A stretch of 64,000 bases of DNA from Crambe crambe (taxonomy: Eukaryota; Porifera; Demospongiae; Poecilosclerida; Crambeidae), in assembly GCA_963924555.1 (NCBI GenBank), contig OZ004592.1:6758001-6822000 (forward strand), read 5' to 3'. The notes under the pieces were generated by a model. It saw only the letters and a program-made list of their open reading frames with translations. It did no database searches and was not told the origin of the DNA. Shown here piece by piece: positions 30,701 to 43,342 of the stretch; position 1 is the stretch's first letter, and every line of letters begins with the position of its first letter. The translations under genes and the position numbers were made by a program.

Positions 30701-33700
30701 CTGACAGATAGAAATGGCCTTACTGTGACAAGAGAGTAAGGCATTTAATGCTTTCTGATATGTTGATAAGGCCTAAGGGTAGTATTGAAATGATTACAAA
30801 CATTATACATAATATGATTGGACCTTGAAATTACCCAGAGAAGGTACTCCTTGTGTTCACTGCCATCAACCCTTTCTCCAAGTCTTATACACAAGTCACC
30901 GAGCTGGATCGAGAGCTTGCTGGTCTCCCTGTGATGACCCAGCTCCAGCAGCAGGTCACACAAATCTGCCATGGTGCTACAGTACTGGAGTGCTTCAGCC
31001 TTTATCTGGTATGCATGTGCAAAGGGTTTGGCCATGTGATCCAGTAATTCTGATAGGCTTGATTGAGCCATCCTGCCAGGGGGGAATGTGATTAGCTATT
31101 AACATTACTAAAATTACACTATCAACCTGAATTTCAGAAGATGTATTGTTTTCTGAGCCACACGTGACTGTTGACCAGTAGCTTCTACTAATTTCACCAC
31201 ATGTCTTAAGATATCGGTGTGCTGCTCTCTATAGTTGCTTTCGGTTAGCATTGCTTCAGATAAGATCAGTACTCCATCCAAAAGGCTGTCCAAATGGCAA
31301 GGCATTTTCTGTGGATGCAGAGCACTAGCTGATTCCTACAATCTATCGAACATTGCCCATGACTCACCAATGCACGTGAAAGAGATGAAATAGCAACATG
31401 GATGTTTTTCTCAGCCACTGCTAATAGACCGTAATTAATATGTACTTGCAGCAAGGTATGAGCATCATCAAAATGCTGAGTACAGTTCAATAATAGTTAG
31501 TATAGTTATTGGTATAAATTATTGTCCTCACCTGACTGGCTACTTCAGCATGGCTTAGTAGTTCTCGTGCACTGTAATACTGACCCTACAATAAACAGTG
31601 ATCCATTATAATTAGCGTGTGTGATGGACTTAGTTAATGCCACTTACTTGTTGAATAAGCAGCCTTGCTTGTTTGACCCATATTTCCCTCACCACCAGCT
31701 CATCTTCAACTGAGTATGGATCTTGGGCCTTGGATTGTGGAGATTGTGACACAGACTGACAAGATGACCTTGTATTCTTTGAAACATTTTTGCTGGACCT
31801 TGTAGTGAGCAGTTGTCGTCTGGACTCCTCTCTAGCTATCGCTTTCTTTTTTGCACTTGATAATTCCATTTCTATAGTGAGCCTAAGATAACAGATATTA
31901 AGGGAGGGAGGACTCGAAAACAAGAACTCTTACCTTACCAAGTCATCAGGGATCAAAATAGCAGTCCCTACCTTTTCCTGATGATGTGTTGCTTCTGATG
32001 ACAGACCCATCTCCAAACAGATCTTTGCTAGCCTAGAACATGCAGTTTAGTCCTAATATTTAGAATAGCGAGTTAAATTATACCTCATGTGGAGGAGTTT
32101 GCAGAGAGATGCTGGATGGGTGAGAGTGGTCAGAGCAATAGCTAGTTCAAGATGGAGCACGGGCAGTGCCAAAGGATGCAGAGATAGAGAAAGTAGAGAC
32201 TCCACCAGAATATCCAGATAGTACAGAGTCAGCATCTGAACAATTAACATGGTCATCAATTCATGTGTGTGGACTGTATTACTTCATAACTAACTGGTTT
32301 ATGGATAGACTTTTTATTGATAGTATTGGTCTCTTTGCTTGCACTCATGAAGTTGATCATCTGAATAATACACAGTGTGAGTCCTCTATTATCACCTAGG
32401 TCCTTGAGATTCACTCACTTGATCAGGTAGCTTGAATTTTGCCCACTCTTTGGGTGAATTTGGTGCATGCTCATCAGTGGCAGACTTGGGAGCATCTTCA
32501 CGCTCAGAGTAAAATTTATATAATAACTGTGGGGAAGAAATAATTGGTGCAATGTTACTTGATCAGCTCGTCTACTAGTAACTGCATACTTTCCACATGA
32601 GGGAGCAATAGGCCAACGCAGCCATGGAGAAGTCCCAGTGAGACTGACTGCCTTCTCCGTGGAGCTGAGCCATCATTACATGGACTCGCAAGAGAAGTTC
32701 AAGGTGGATCATATTTGAAGTGGACGATAAGGTGAGTGCAGGGTTGGTGGTAGCTTTGGTGACTCCATTGGGTGCAGGGGTACCCTCATCACCACTCTCG
32801 AGTCTCTCATCAGCTGATTCTGATAAGATACATTATTATTATGTTCAACCATAACCCTCCATCTTCTAAGGAATTTTTCTTCTGGAATGAGGCTGAGAAG
32901 ATGTCTCAATTAAGATGTTAGATTATAGGGGTTCTACTCATTATCGTAACATAGCATGTACCCAGTTTAGTTGGTTGGTGGTGGTCACTCATGGTGAGGA
33001 GGATATTCAAAGCCAAACGGAGCTGGTTGAAGACATCTTGAATGGGGTACTGTTCTTCATACAGCCATTCACTCAGTTCTATCAGATAGTTTATTTTCAG
33101 CCAAGGGTGGAGCCCGGACTGCAGCAGTACATCATGATTGCATGTATAATAATATAGAGTGAAGCTTCACCTGGAGAGCTCCAATGGTGTTTTGATATGC
33201 TTGGAGTTTTTCAGCAGGATCAATGGTATGGATGGCAGCTTTATACCAGAGTGAGGCCACAACATGTTCTGGTTCATCCTACATGCAATGCATGAATACT
33301 TATAATGGTGTAGTAGTAAGCCTTAGCCTTAAAGGGCTACACCACATGTATGCACAATGCCATGTCAAGGCCATATTAGGTACAGCTAGCTCAATAGAGA
33401 AGTGAGATAAGATGGCTCCATATAACTTGCTGATGCTAGCTGTGATGGTTAGCAGCTACCTTGCAATTGCTGCAAGAATAGTTGGGAGAAACAAGCCCAT
33501 GGAAGATACCAAAGCTCTGCACATCACCAAGAGGCAGTCTTCCTCAATTTGCCTCCTCTTCTACTTGGATGAGCCACCAGACTTTCTCAAGTGCAACCCA
33601 CAAAATAACAGCATGCTAAGACTACGCTGTAAATTCCTGGTCGGAGATGGCAGTCCTGATAATCCTTCAATCCCATTCAGCATGGGCTGGTTCTTTAGTA

Positions 33701-36700
33701 GTGATGGACGTGTGGCAGATCTAGTGAATGCCAACCCCTTCACAATAAGTCCATTGACTGCCTATGAATCAGTACTGGTGGTAAGTATTTGTAGTACTAA
33801 AAGTTCTACTGGATGGATTATACTATTGCAGGTTCTTAATGCCCTACCAGGAGCCTACTTCTGCTCAACAGGAAATAATAATTTGATACTGGACAGCAAT
33901 GTTTTGAGAGTGGACAATAAGACCCTCCGACAGGTCTGCCTTCCCCAAGAGGCACCAGTTTTGCAAACCCCTCCTCCTCGCTGCATCCAGCCTGGCATTC
34001 CAACTCCAAGAGTCATACCTTTTCCAACTACAAAAATCATAGTGACCGATACTATTGACTTTGGGGGAGGGGTGGAGATCCCCACACCTACTTATTCCAT
34101 AAAACTTGAGAGAAACATCCTGGTAGAGTCCACTGTACTTACAATGACTATGACAGCTACTCCACAAGTGATTCTGAAAGTGAATAACATCACTGGTGCT
34201 GGAGTAGGTCTTGGTGTGGGGATAACTTTGGCAGTGGTTGTAATACCGCTACTCATCATTCTGTCAGTGATATGCTTAGTCAAGAGAAAAAAGAATAACA
34301 AGAAAAGTAAGTCTAAATGTCAGTTTAGAGCCATTTTGATGACTTTTTTTTCTCTCTCTCTCTCTAGTTACCAGAGCTGGCAAGCATGTGCTTGTCCACC
34401 CTCCCCCCAATAAACCACCTCCTGTTCTCAAAAAAAAATAATACCAATTCCAACTCCCAGCATGAAGAGACAGAGTTACAACTATATGCAGAGCCTAAAG
34501 TGAGCCCGATTCCATTACCTCATGAGCATATTATATCCAAGACAGCCACACCTCGATATTCGGGTGATCCTATCACAATGAAAGATATGAAGAAACACAA
34601 GCAGCAAAAGTCAATTCGATCTCGTTCTGTGAACAAGACCACAGGAAATGGTGACAGCATCTACTACAGTCGACCCAAGTTCTTCTGTAGTAAAGGTCGG
34701 GCCCTGAGTACCAGCACACATATCTATGGAGAGCTTGGTTATGGAAACAGCAACAGTGACTTGGCTCTCTATATCTCAGCAGAGGACCTTGAACCATTCT
34801 ACTCCCAAGAGTCACTAGCAGGAAGGGGCGATATTGAAGAACACGAAGTTGAAGTTGAAGAAGAAGAAGAAGAAGAAGAAGAAGAAGATATCCAGAAACA
34901 GTCTCTGGCCACAGAGGCAGAGGATGATGATAGCAACAACAATGATACAGAGGAAGTCAAGTACATCAACACCTCAAAGCCAGGTGGTAACAGATTATCG
35001 ATCAAGGTCCTTCAGCCCAATACTAAGACTGCCCCTGGTGTTAGCAAGAGGAGAGCTAAGAAGAAAGTCCACAGGATGAAAAGCGCACCAGTAAAGATGC
35101 AGTATCAGGAGGAAGAACAGTACACAAGTCTAGATCGCTCTACCTTGAATTACACCACCCTCTATGTTTCTGCCAGGCATCAGCAAGACCCTCCCACAAA
35201 AGAAAGAGAGCATAAGTTTTGAGCTTTTGTGTTCATACTAGCTATATATATCATTATGTCATTTCCTGTCACTCATTAAAAATACTATGGAACTTTAAAA
35301 CCATACTACTGGCCATTGTCTGGGCAATTCTTTCATGTATTTTGCGTCTATTATTTTTATACTTACTTGGAACCATATCATGTCACTCTCAATGCTCCGG
35401 CTCAGTCTGCTCTTGAAAATCAGCTTATAACGTGCTAAGTTACGCTGCATTGATTTTGGCATCATCCACATTGCTTCTTCCACTGCCTTCAATCCATCTT
35501 CCCATGCTTCCTGCAATGAATGATAGTTAACCACCACCTCACTATGGTACTAGTAAAAGTCACACACTTGATCAATGTAAGACTGAAACAGCACACTATA
35601 CATGGAGAATAAGAGATTCATATCTTTCTCGTCACTAGGAGTTTTTAATCGCTACATCAATAAATAATAGTTAATACATACAAAATTTGGGCTAAGTAGC
35701 TATTTTACCTCATCTTTCCACTTTTGAGGAATTAATGCAGCTGCTAAGTCCAAGATCTCAAAGAGAGGTTCCCTCAGGAGATCTCGCTCCAGGGGATCCC
35801 GAGAAAGATGTAGGCTAGAGTTCCAATACTGTGAGCAGGCAGCAATAACCAATTGGAAGCTCTTTGCATTATACCCAAACCTAAGTAAAACAAATGAAAC
35901 CAAAGCTAACTACAACTATGTACCTACCTTGCACTGTCTAAGAATGCTGCCAGAGCTCGTCTTATCATTCCCACATTAGTAGGATCTGACATGGCTGCTA
36001 GACTCTGTCCCTGAAAGAAGCAAGCATGGCTCAGCACTTGGCTCTCAGAGAAATCATTTTGAGCGACTATTGCAGGGGGTGTTTCCCTGTCCTGCTGGGT
36101 TATGATGTTCATGGCTTTAGCAGCACACTGATAGACCTGTGATGCAAGTAATTATATCCATGCATCTGTAGCTATCAGAAATATCAATATTACCATCTCA
36201 TGGTTCTTGTGTTTCAATCCCAATTGAGCCAATGTAGTCCACAGCTCCATTTCTAATAGAGAGTTAGTCCATGTACACTCAGAAAGCATTGAAAATACCT
36301 GAAAATAAAGAAACATGCCATCATATTATTAATCAAACATGCCATCCTTCATACCTCTTGGGGTGAAGGAGTATTGGGAAATTCCCACAACTTATTCCCT
36401 TGCTGAGCAATCATTTCCATGGCTACTATTGTCCGACAGTTTAGAGTGGATCCATCATTCATCTAAAAAGAGAAAGAGATAAGACCTCACCTTCATATTG
36501 CTACAGACAGATATATACCTCATGGATGCCAAGGACCTTGGGAGGGATGGGATCACGTAGCAGTTGTTTGCACTGGACCCATGAGACCAATAGCTCTCTT
36601 CTGATCTCCAGTGCTACACCTTCATTTATCCCCAGGGCAAAGTCACAAGCCTTTCAAATACAACATATTAATCCTGTTATAATGATATCTTGCTATGCAC

Positions 36701-39700
36701 TTACCCCAACAGCCTCCTTCAGTTCTGGGATGCCTTCAGGATCCACATGTAGCAGGTCAAGTCCTGAACTGGCTCCTTTCTTCCTAGATGGTTCTAAATC
36801 ATCAATAAACAGCTCATGTCATTTGCAAAGTCATCTCACAGGATTGCTGTATTATAACCTGCTTTCTTGCTACCACCTTTACGAGGAGTTGGGGTGGCCT
36901 GTTTGGAGGAACTGTGTGGCACAGGGACCCACTTCATGGCTACACCACCAGCAAATACAGTACAGATATGAGTCATTGTCTCTCCATCGCTATCATGAAT
37001 TGATACAGTTGATGGGTTGATGGTACATAGACATGTTACATACTTCAAACTTGTCAACTTTCTCATGATGGCAAGGAGGGATCTGTAGGTAGGTATCAGC
37101 TCTATCAACTTCTTAGATTGAATCAAGTGATGATTGTAGTTCCATAAATAAATGGCTGCATTGCTGACTAGATGCTGTTCCTGGAGGAATACACCTAATT
37201 CGGCAGCCGTAAGGAAGCACTGGTAGGCTGTAGAGGTCAGAGTAGAACACCAGCTCATGTAGGCCACCCAGTCCTCATTGTTGCTCTCAAGCAGAGAACT
37301 ATCAGCTCCAACTATTGAAGGCTGAGGCTTCTCCCCTAATCTGAGACCTTCATCTTGTAGCTGATGGACAAAGCACTATATAGATGGAGCATTATTAGAG
37401 TGAATAACACAATTAAGTACTTAAATTTTCACTTACTTCAGCCAAGAGACAGTGAACTTCTGCTAGCATTCTGACTGTGGTTTTTTCTTCCTTATGCAGA
37501 GGGGGCTCAGATGGTGTGGCAGTGGATATACGTGGAGACCTATTTGCAGTGGACGTACGTCGTCTTTTTGACGAACCACTGCAGCTCCACTCACTTAGAT
37601 TCTGGGAACTCTGTTCTGGGATGGGAACTTTGCTTTGGGAAGTGCGCAGTGCAGAGGGAACTGAGAGTTATAATAATGCAAAGCTAGAACATTTCTATAC
37701 TGTGCTCCCTTAGCAGTACCATTGCACTTTCCACTAGTACAGTACTGGATGCAGAAGACAGCAGCTATGTTTGCTACATCCCATATTTTCTTCTTGCGTG
37801 CCATCTTAGCCATTTCTCCCAACATGAGACATCTACATATGACAATCAATATAATAATGCTGGGAGCATCATAATTATTATTGTTACATGCACCTCCTAG
37901 TAGCATCAGAGTTTCCATACTCTAACACATGACCCTGTGCACAATTGGAAATTGCCTTGTAGTGCTGCAATTTTTCCCCCTTCCTTGAGAGAGCATCAAG
38001 GACGCTAGGATCCATCAATCCTGGCTCCATTGTAGAGGATTGAGCGGTGATTTGGTCTTCTGGGACATCAGGGTTTGTATGGAGGAGGGAGGCTTCTGCT
38101 AGTGGTTCAGGAGAGGTAGGAAGGACGTTGCTTGATGGTAGAGGAGATGCATTGGAAGGTGGAAGAAGATCATTGTGCGGGGGGGAGGCTGACGGGATCG
38201 GGAAGGAGCTATCTTGGGCAGTGAGAAGGGAGCCCCCCAAGGCAAATGTGAAGAACTTTGGAGCAATCAAGTTACCAGCCTTAATCAACATGGGACCAAG
38301 ACCATCATCAGATGCCTTTCCTTCTTCATTCATGAGGCTCTGACACTATCAAAATTTAATAACACTTATAGAGGCAGCATATATTTTATGCTCATACCTG
38401 TTCCAAGATTTTTGTGGCTTTGTTTAAATTGCTCTCGGGAGTTTGATAAACCTTTGCTCTTAAAGTAAACTTTAAAGCATAGTCTTTCAGCGATTCAGAA
38501 TATTTGTCATTGATGTCTAATGTAGTGGCCTGAGGGCAGGAAGGCAGAATGATGTATATATAGAGAGATCATAATTAATAATGGTACTGTACCTTGGAGA
38601 GATGTTGAAGTGCAGCTTCCAGCTCATTCAATTGAGCAGAGATCTTGGCTAATTCCAAGTGTGCACAAGCTCTCATCTCATAGAGCAAACTACATTCATG
38701 TGCTACTAATAATTGTGCTCAAATGAAAGAATAAATTACCTTTTTATTTCTCCCAAGGCATTCACCATTGCATTGAGAGGTTTTTGTAAAAGGTGACAAA
38801 GGTTAGGTTGCAGTAAAGGCAGAGAAAGATTCCACATAACCACACACACATGCTGCAAATACATGCCATAATATCCATGATCACAGTATATTTCAATACT
38901 TACTCACCTGTATTATTTCAGGGTCACCAATTCTCTTGGCAGATATGAGAGTCTCTTCCAACTGAAGTAGTCCTTCTAATCTTGCATCCACTGCAGGTTT
39001 GGTGTACTGTTCCCCATCGCTGCTACCCACGGCCAACAACAGGGAGCTCAAGATGTCCCGACGTAGAAAGAGAACTGGATCATTCTTTACCACATGTTTA
39101 GGGACTGCCAAGAGACAGTCCCAAGCAAGGGCATGCAATGAATTCTCTGCTGCTAGAAATGCTAGCTCCAGCAGGAGCAAAGGACGGGCTTTCTCAAGGT
39201 TTGGAGAAGAATCCCGTCCTGATGATTTCTGGGTCCCACATATAGACTTGAAGAGTTTGAGTAACTTCTGCTCGAGTTCAGGTCCACATAACCCTTGATG
39301 AGTGATGGAACTGGGTGGAGATAGACGTCAATGAAGAACACAAGTCTGAAGATGGAATGTGGACATACTGTTTGATTTTATTCATTTTGAAGATGAAATT
39401 GAGCTCAGGGAATTTTTTGGCTTCTTTTTCATATGGCTTGCTGTCTCCCAAGTCATAACTTGCCTATGAAAGAAACAATGTTTACACAGTGAAGGAAGAA
39501 CAAGGAAAGATTCTATCTCCTCACATGTATCCGAATAATATCACCCAACTTGGCCGGGGAGTACTTTCGAGCTAGCTGGATGGCAAGTAGACTTGATTTA
39601 CTGGCTTCGTCTTTGTGTCCAGCATCCACCTGGCTTAAGATCAATCCGCTACAACATTATGTACACGTTAACTTGATTCAGCAAACAAATGGAATTCTTA

Positions 39701-40351
39701 CGTGAGAAGTTCAAGTTTCCATGGATAGTCCTGAAGCTTGCATCCATCCAGGGTCTTTATCATTGTTTGCAGAGGCTTGGAAAAGTATTTGCGCATGCCA
39801 GGGCAGTGGAAGGGACGATATATCTCCCACATGAGCACTGATGCATTATACACTAGGAAGTGGTAGCTGAAATGGTAGATTAATGATATCCCTCGTATGA
39901 ATAAATGAAGTTCTTACCATGGATACTTTGATGCAATGGAAACTGCTTTTATAAGTAAGTCTAATGCCTTTATCAGTTCAGTCTACAATTGCTAGTATGG
40001 ACAGAAGGTCAAGGGGGTCAATGGCGGCAACTCACCTCACTGAAACTGGTAGGTTCTCCAGCTAAGATCTGGGCCTCGCACAGATATGCTCTGATGAAAA
40101 ACTGGTTCTCTGGAGGGTCAAGGGTGTGATACAGCTGCAAACTCTCCAATGCAATAGACTTGCAGTCATTCTACAACCAGAATACTTCACTACATTAGCC
40201 ACTAACTTAGCCCTCTCACCTTTGCAGCGTGCTCAGCCAGCAGGACAAGCTGGGCTGGATTTGCAGTTCCTTCTTGTCTTCTGGAAGGAGAAAAGTATTC
40301 GGTGAGGGCTGCATGGGACTTTTTCAGCTGTTTTATCACACTGGAAGACAT
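27706..40351 (-). CDS. CFAP46: Cilia and flagella associated protein 46 (CFAP46/TTC40)
   Basis: CFAP46 is a large helical-repeat protein of the C1d projection of the ciliary central apparatus, needed for normal beating. The gene has dozens of small exons over 12.6 kb. Family landmarks: start MSSSVIKQLKKSHAALTEYF; MLGEMAKMARKKKIWDVANI (about 37800); the segment YQCFLTAAELGVFLQEQHLV then AAIYLWNYNHHLIQSKKL (about 37150); EDGLKAVEEAMWMMPKSMQR (about 35470); ASLWYKAAIHTIDP (about 33240); GLYVVILADSTLLSLPLEML with SSVSRDFSLQMLHHRL (about 28750); and the end EEPVQTAMLFSLTGLG...QWYGPINRNL, stop at 27706. It reads as intact. Two introns host other genes on the opposite strand: 28472-28650 a tRNA-Pro, and 33279-35366 a complete receptor gene. 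An X-box lies just upstream of the ATG. Not all exon edges were resolved. Confidence 0.92.
28530..28601 (+). tRNA. tRNA-Pro (anticodon CGG)
   Basis: A complete 72-base cloverleaf: acceptor arms GGCTTGT and ACAAGCC pair fully, the D arm begins GTTGGTCTAGAGGT (A box), the anticodon stem CTCGC/GCGAG encloses TTCGGGT giving anticodon CGG, and the T arm is CCCGG-GTTCGATT-CCCGG (B box). Discriminator base C; no encoded CCA. A T8 run right after it is a Pol III terminator. It lies antisense in the 179-base CFAP46 intron 28472-28650. Confidence 0.97.
33412..35222 (+). CDS. Nested single-pass receptor with Ig-like ectodomain and ITAM-bearing tail (frame break at A9)
   Basis: I do not recognise an ortholog. 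Exons 33412-33780, 33832-34306 and 34368-35222, inside CFAP46 intron 33279-35366 on the opposite strand. Signal peptide MAPYNLLMLAVMVSSYLAIA; an Ig-like fold with LRCKF, MGWFFSSDG and GAYFCST (cysteine, tryptophan, cysteine); a proline-rich stalk; a membrane helix (GAGVGLGVGITLAVVVIPLL...) and basic KRKKNNKK. Spliced in phase, exon 3 starts ITRAGKHVLVHPPPNKPPPV and hits TAA just after nine A (34430-34438). One A fewer would join it to a long open frame with LQLYAEP, an acidic run and YTSLDRSTLNYTTL (35121-35162), a perfect YxxL-x6-YxxL ITAM. So the tail is real coding sequence, but this assembly shows a frameshift. An alternative is a 37-base intron (34424-34460) with a very poor donor. ITAMs recruit tandem-SH2 kinases of the Syk/Shark type; that role is inferred. 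Confidence 0.8.
34342..34367 (+). repeat. T/CT tract ending at the acceptor of the nested gene's third exon
   Basis: About 10 T then (CT)n into TAG at 34365-34367. Same arrangement as the larger tracts in this window. Confidence 0.7.
35275..35280 (+). terminator. ATTAAA poly(A) signal of the nested receptor gene
   Basis: Common AATAAA variant 53 bases after the stop, still inside the CFAP46 intron, which ends at 35366. Confidence 0.45.
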
Positions 40352-40381
40352 CCTTTGCGCCAGAGATTTGCATAATACACA

Positions 40382-40395
40382 GTTGCCACGGTAAC
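40382..40395. promoter_or_regulatory. RFX X-box upstream of CFAP46
   Basis: GTTGCCACGGTAAC is an imperfect inverted repeat matching the RFX X-box (GTTRCC-NN-GGYAAC). It lies 31 bases upstream of the CFAP46 ATG, within the 131-base gap to the NOP14 stop. RFX factors drive ciliary genes across animals. Confidence 0.7.
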
Positions 40396-40482
40396 CATTT
40401 CCCCCGAGGCGCGCTAATTTAAATTAAAGGGAAATGAATCAGATCTGTGATTGAATATACTATAGTATAATCCTAATATCTG

Positions 40483-41108
40483 CTATCTTTTCTTTGCACG
40501 TAGCCTCTCCACCTTTGCTTCATGTTGCTGACTCTGCAACTCATGCATCAGCTGCCTAGTCTTCCTCTGTCTTTCAGCATCCCTATATAAAGATAGGTAT
40601 GAGCTGAGCACTATCACATACAATAATGAAGTCTTACAGAAGCAATGTTTCATCCAGCTTTACTTTGGCCAGGAAAGCAGCATCCTTCCTGATCTCCCTA
40701 ATAGCTCCCTGGAATGGATTTGATTGAGGGGCAGATTTCTTTGGTGAATGGTTATACCTTAGTTTCCTTCTTGACTTTGTATTTGAGTTTCTGTTTCTCT
40801 CCAGCCAATTTTCCACGAGATTTTCTCTTGCTCACCTCATATCTATACAAAAATGATTGAGAATTGGATCACGTCCACCTGGCCCACTTCACCCTCACAT
40901 TTGATCAAACTTGGGTTCATAAAACTTTATAGATTTAGGTTTCTGTTTCAGAAGCTGTAGCACTTCTCTGGGTCGAGATGCCAGTTCAAAATAGTTTTTT
41001 CTGACGAGTAGAATGGATTCCTGAAAAAAAATTCATAGCGAATTAAACAGAAAAATAATCTAAGAATAAATTTACCATAAGTGGCTGTGGCCAAGACTCT
41101 GAAGAAAC

Positions 41109-41204
<96 letters not shown>

Positions 41205-43268
41205 TCTTGGTTCTTTCTTTTCTATCCCTGCTAATAATTATAAACCTTTCAAGGTTTGCATCAAGGTAGGCAAAGATCTCAGGGAAAGAAGGGAGGTGTT
41301 TGTAAAGCTGCAAGAGTCTCAATATCATGTTAAGAATGACTTTCAACAAGTGATGCTGCTTAGAGTGTGTTGGAAGGTCTCCATCACTGCTGTGAGTCAG
41401 CATCTGTGATCTGTAAAGAGAAGTAGTGAGAGGGAGGGGAGAGAGAAAGAGGAGGGATGAACACTAACAGAGTGGTGTCAACCATTCCATCACCATCTTC
41501 AGACTCTCTCCACAGTTTGCACTTAGCCGTAAAAGGGGGTAGGAATATACCTGCAGTGTCACATGATCAATTAATGTGACCAATTCATGACATCATCATG
41601 ATTACATTTCTCACTGTTACTGAAGTATCCAACACTGCTAGTCAAAAAATTCACCAACTCTGGCATAAAACACTTGGAACTACAGATATACTGCAAAAAG
41701 AAAAGAAAGAAAGAAAGGAACTGCTGATTCTCAGACCCCCCACAAGGAAAGGCACACAGCTCAGCTCACCTCCATCACAATCTTACATGTGAGCAATCCT
41801 TGCAACAAGTTGGATGCTGACTTCACCTGAGCCTGGAGGTGGAGCGGGGGGGAAGATGTCATCTAAACAGGTGGACATTAATTATGTACCTTTGCCAAGA
41901 CTTGGCCCAAGAACTGAAAGGCAGGTGTGATTACAGGATGTTGGAAGTCAGATGCTGGAAACATCAGAGCAGTTAGTTGAAATAAGATGAGCTACAAGAA
42001 GAAAGGACAAAGATGACATCATAAAACTGTATAATCATATGATGAAGTGCTGAATCTTACGGTTGAAGTGGGAGGAAATTCCCTCCTTCTGAGTGACCAT
42101 TGCTTGTACTCTGCTGAAAGTACTTGACGGAAGATGACGGAAGCATTTTGAGGACTGAGTCTGACCAGTCTAAAGAGAGGACTGAAAAATAAATGCAATA
42201 TTAAGTCCACTCTCCTCACACACATTATTTATAATTATACCCAACTAGTTTATCCAGGGTTGCTAGGCAACTGGTATCGGGGGTTTTCCCTATCATCAAA
42301 CAGTAGTCCAACAAGATGCTCAAAAAGTCCTGGAGATAAAGATAAAGCAGGGACAGAGAAGATAGTACCCACAAGAAGAGGCAACTCTACGAGGCTAGGG
42401 GCAACACACCCTACCTGTAGTTGGAGCTTGTTTGTTGGAGAGATGGAAGGGTGGTTACAGGAATGGATGCGTTCCACTGCCGTCAGACACTCTTCAGGAG
42501 ATCGGTGCTCCACAATGGAGCAAAACTCATCCAAACTTCTGGGAACTAATGACACCAGTGATACAGTTTTCTAATCATATCAATAATATTTACCAGTAAA
42601 AGTATAAGGCAGTTCTTCGGAAGCCAACAATATCTGCTCCATTTGACTTTGACTCTTCTTTTTCTCCTTGTCTGCCACTGCCTCTTCATCTACTGCATCA
42701 TCTGAGTCGAGATCAGAGCCATAACAGAGTCCAGCACCTTCTTCTTCCTCCTCCTCTTCTTCACTGTCGTCTTCCTCCTCTTCCTCTCCTTCCTCCCACT
42801 CTTCATCTTCCTCCTCCTCGTCCTCTTCCTCCCCTTCTTCATCCTCCTCCTCCCCTTCATCTTCTAGAGAACCAGTGCCACCATCCTCCACTCCATCTGG
42901 CAACACCATCTTTCCATCTTTATAACGAAGAATGAACCTAGTGTCCTTCTTCTTTGTCGATGGAACAAGATCTGCAATGAAATCTGCTGAAAGGTGTTTG
43001 GTGTCTTGGTCGGGGGGCAGTCCCTTCATACGACGAACCCTATCAACCTAATAAGAAATCAGGTGACCATTACTTCTGCTCAAAATAGACTACCTCCAGT
43101 TTCTCTAATCTCTCCTTCTCTTCTCTGGCCAACTCCTCTTCAGTCTTCATCCGATTCAGTGGCTTCCCACGCCTTTCGAACTGTAGCTCCCGCACTGAGC
43201 GGTCATAATCGTCCACCATCTTGGATCCTCCTTTGTCCTCCTACACTTGACATCAACTCAGAGTGAGT

Positions 43269-43342
<74 letters not shown>

